NCBI GenBank assembly: GCA_964423545.1
Contig: CAYRFV010000276.1
Coordinates: 1-7,393, forward strand
Origin: JALOOE01 sp964423545
Lineage (GTDB): Bacteria > Chloroflexota > Anaerolineae > CG2-30-64-16
DNA: 7,393 nt
Direction: 5' to 3'
The notes below the pieces were generated by a model, which was not told the DNA's origin, did not search any database, and saw nothing but the letters and a program-made list of their open reading frames with translations. Every line of letters starts with the position of its first letter. The first letter of the stretch is position 1. The translations under genes were made by a program, and so were the position numbers. Positions 6,701 through 7,393 of the stretch are shown here, in pieces.

Positions 6701-6763
6701 TGGTTTGCCAGGAGCAGTCTCGTGGATCGTGCGTCGTGACCGTGTGAGTCGATCTATCTTACT

Positions 6764-6770
6764 AAGGAGG
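6764..6770 (+). promoter_or_regulatory. Ribosome binding site fixing the lipoprotein start at 6777
   Basis: AAGGAGG ends 6 nt before the ATG at 6777. That start gives a normal lipoprotein signal peptide with the cysteine at residue 21, so it is preferred over the upstream in-frame TTG at 6705. Confidence 0.75.
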
Positions 6771-6776
6771 AATGCC

Positions 6777-7393
6777 ATGTCTCGCTTCTATCGCGTCTTT
6801 GCATTGGTGTTGATGGCGGTCTTCGTGTTGTCCGCCTGTACACCGGCTCCCGCGCCGGCGCCTGCCGCGCCAGCCGCGCCAGCGGCGACCCAGGCGCCAG
6901 CCGCGCCGGCGGCCAAGGCTGAGCCGACGAAAGCCCCGGCGGCCGCTCCTGCCGCCAAGGCCGGGGCGGAATACCATGGCGCGTTCCCGTATGAGGTGCC
7001 GCCCAAGGGGCATCTCAACTCCTACGTGACGGCGGCCATCCCGACCGGCATCGGCCCCTATCAGGATCTGTTGCACCTGCCCGCTGCGCGCTACTACTGG
7101 GCGGACGGCAAGTGGCTGCCGTTGCTGGCCGAGAAGTGGGGCTTCCAGCCGCCTAACAAGTTCACCATGAACCTGCGCAAAGGACTGACATGGTCCGACG
7201 GCAAGCCCATCACCTCGAAGGATGTCGTCGACACCTTCAACTTGGGCCGCCTGTTCAAGTGGACAGTCTTCAAGTACGTGGATTCGGTCAAAGCGTTGGA
7301 CGACGCCACCGTCGAATTCACCATGAGCACCCCTTCGACCGTGGTTGAGCGCTATGTCTTGACACAGAACATCCGGCCTTCCGCAACCTACGG
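6777..7393 (+). CDS. Family 5 extracellular solute-binding lipoprotein, N-terminal part (cut by window end)
   Basis: This is the substrate-capturing subunit of a Dpp/Opp-type importer; 205 codons are visible and no stop is reached, and full members are usually 500-600 residues. A lipoprotein signal peptide is clear: basic start (SRFYR), hydrophobic core about 7-18 and lipobox LSAC with C21 as the lipidated residue. An Ala/Pro-rich linker (22-64) follows, then the binding domain. In it, PLLAEKW (115-121) and LRKGLTWSDGKP (133-144) followed by SKDVVDTF (147-154) match the conserved N-terminal block of the SBP_bac_5 family. The gene follows the fusion enzyme by 157 nt and may have its own transcript or be read through. 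It is the likely partner of the permeases and ATPases upstream; the ligand cannot be told from this portion. Confidence 0.92.
   Translation, partial: MSRFYRVFALVLMAVFVLSACTPAPAPAPAAPAAPAATQAPAAPAAKAEPTKAPAAAPAAKAGAEYHGAFPYEVPPKGHLNSYVTAAIPTGIGPYQDLLHLPAARYYWADGKWLPLLAEKWGFQPPNKFTMNLRKGLTWSDGKPITSKDVVDTFNLGRLFKWTVFKYVDSVKALDDATVEFTMSTPSTVVERYVLTQNIRPSATY
6840..6968 (+). repeat. Low-complexity Ala/Pro linker region with short in-frame direct repeats
   Basis: Codons 22-64 of the lipoprotein encode mostly Ala and Pro with a few Thr, Gln, Lys and Glu. The 14-mer GCGCCAGCCGCGCC occurs at 6867-6880 and again at 6894-6907, 27 nt (nine codons) apart and in frame. This is consistent with growth by slippage or duplication. 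The segment would act as a flexible tether between the membrane anchor and the binding domain. Confidence 0.65.

Noticed and set aside
6700..6747. 15-codon open frame starting ATG at 6700
   Set aside because: The Shine-Dalgarno ends only 2 nt before the ATG, too close for efficient use, and the peptide shows no run of regulatory codons typical of an attenuator leader.
6732..6760. Possible promoter ahead of the lipoprotein gene (TATCTT at 6755 as a -10)
   Set aside because: No acceptable -35 element at normal spacing, and it lies so near the ribosome site that the evidence is too weak to list.
6788..7018. Ala/Gly-rich minus-strand open frame opposite the lipoprotein linker
   Set aside because: It is the reverse complement of Ala/Pro codons, which necessarily reads as Gly/Ala/Arg-rich sequence.

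Overview
The window is GC-rich, densely coding and carried entirely on the + strand. It holds most of a family-5 (dipeptide/oligopeptide/nickel, Dpp/Opp type) ABC importer locus. In order: the last 23 codons of an upstream gene; a hairpin; two permeases (DppB- and DppC-like); two ATPases (DppD- and DppF-like); a 79-residue membrane-hairpin protein; a 726-residue fusion of a GlmU-like nucleotidyltransferase to a phosphohexomutase; a short intergenic region; and the first 205 codons of a solute-binding lipoprotein cut by the window end. The lipoprotein's long Ala/Pro/Thr/Lys linker after the lipobox, together with high GC, resembles Chloroflexota (Anaerolineae/Caldilineae-like) binding proteins. 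This assignment is an inference from style, not from a marker gene.

Layout. Bases 1-72 end an unidentified gene, followed by a perfect 9-bp inverted repeat (77-105). The DppB-like gene starts at a GTG at 157 with a strong Shine-Dalgarno. Gene spacing from there is 1, 28 and 6 nt, then a 4-nt ATGA overlap, then 0 nt (TAA directly followed by ATG). The six genes from 157 to 6619 therefore look like one polycistronic unit. After 6619 come 157 nt containing an imperfect hairpin and two very strong Shine-Dalgarno-like sequences, then the binding-protein gene at 6777.

How the parts fit. The two permeases form the membrane channel, the two ATPases power it, and the lipoprotein at 6777 (and possibly the truncated gene at the left edge) captures substrate outside. 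Family-5 importers carry peptides, but several carry oligosaccharides. Translational coupling here to a sugar-phosphate mutase/nucleotidyltransferase makes a carbohydrate-related substrate a reasonable hypothesis, but the sequence does not prove it.

The most unusual item is the fusion enzyme. Its mutase half has every catalytic motif. Its nucleotidyltransferase half keeps the metal ligands and the GTGHA loop but has lost the N-terminal G-x-G-T-R-M...P-K signature, and it lacks the hexapeptide-repeat domain of GlmU. A purine-rich Shine-Dalgarno-like run sits exactly at the domain junction. I see no RNA gene, CRISPR array, insertion sequence or attachment site.
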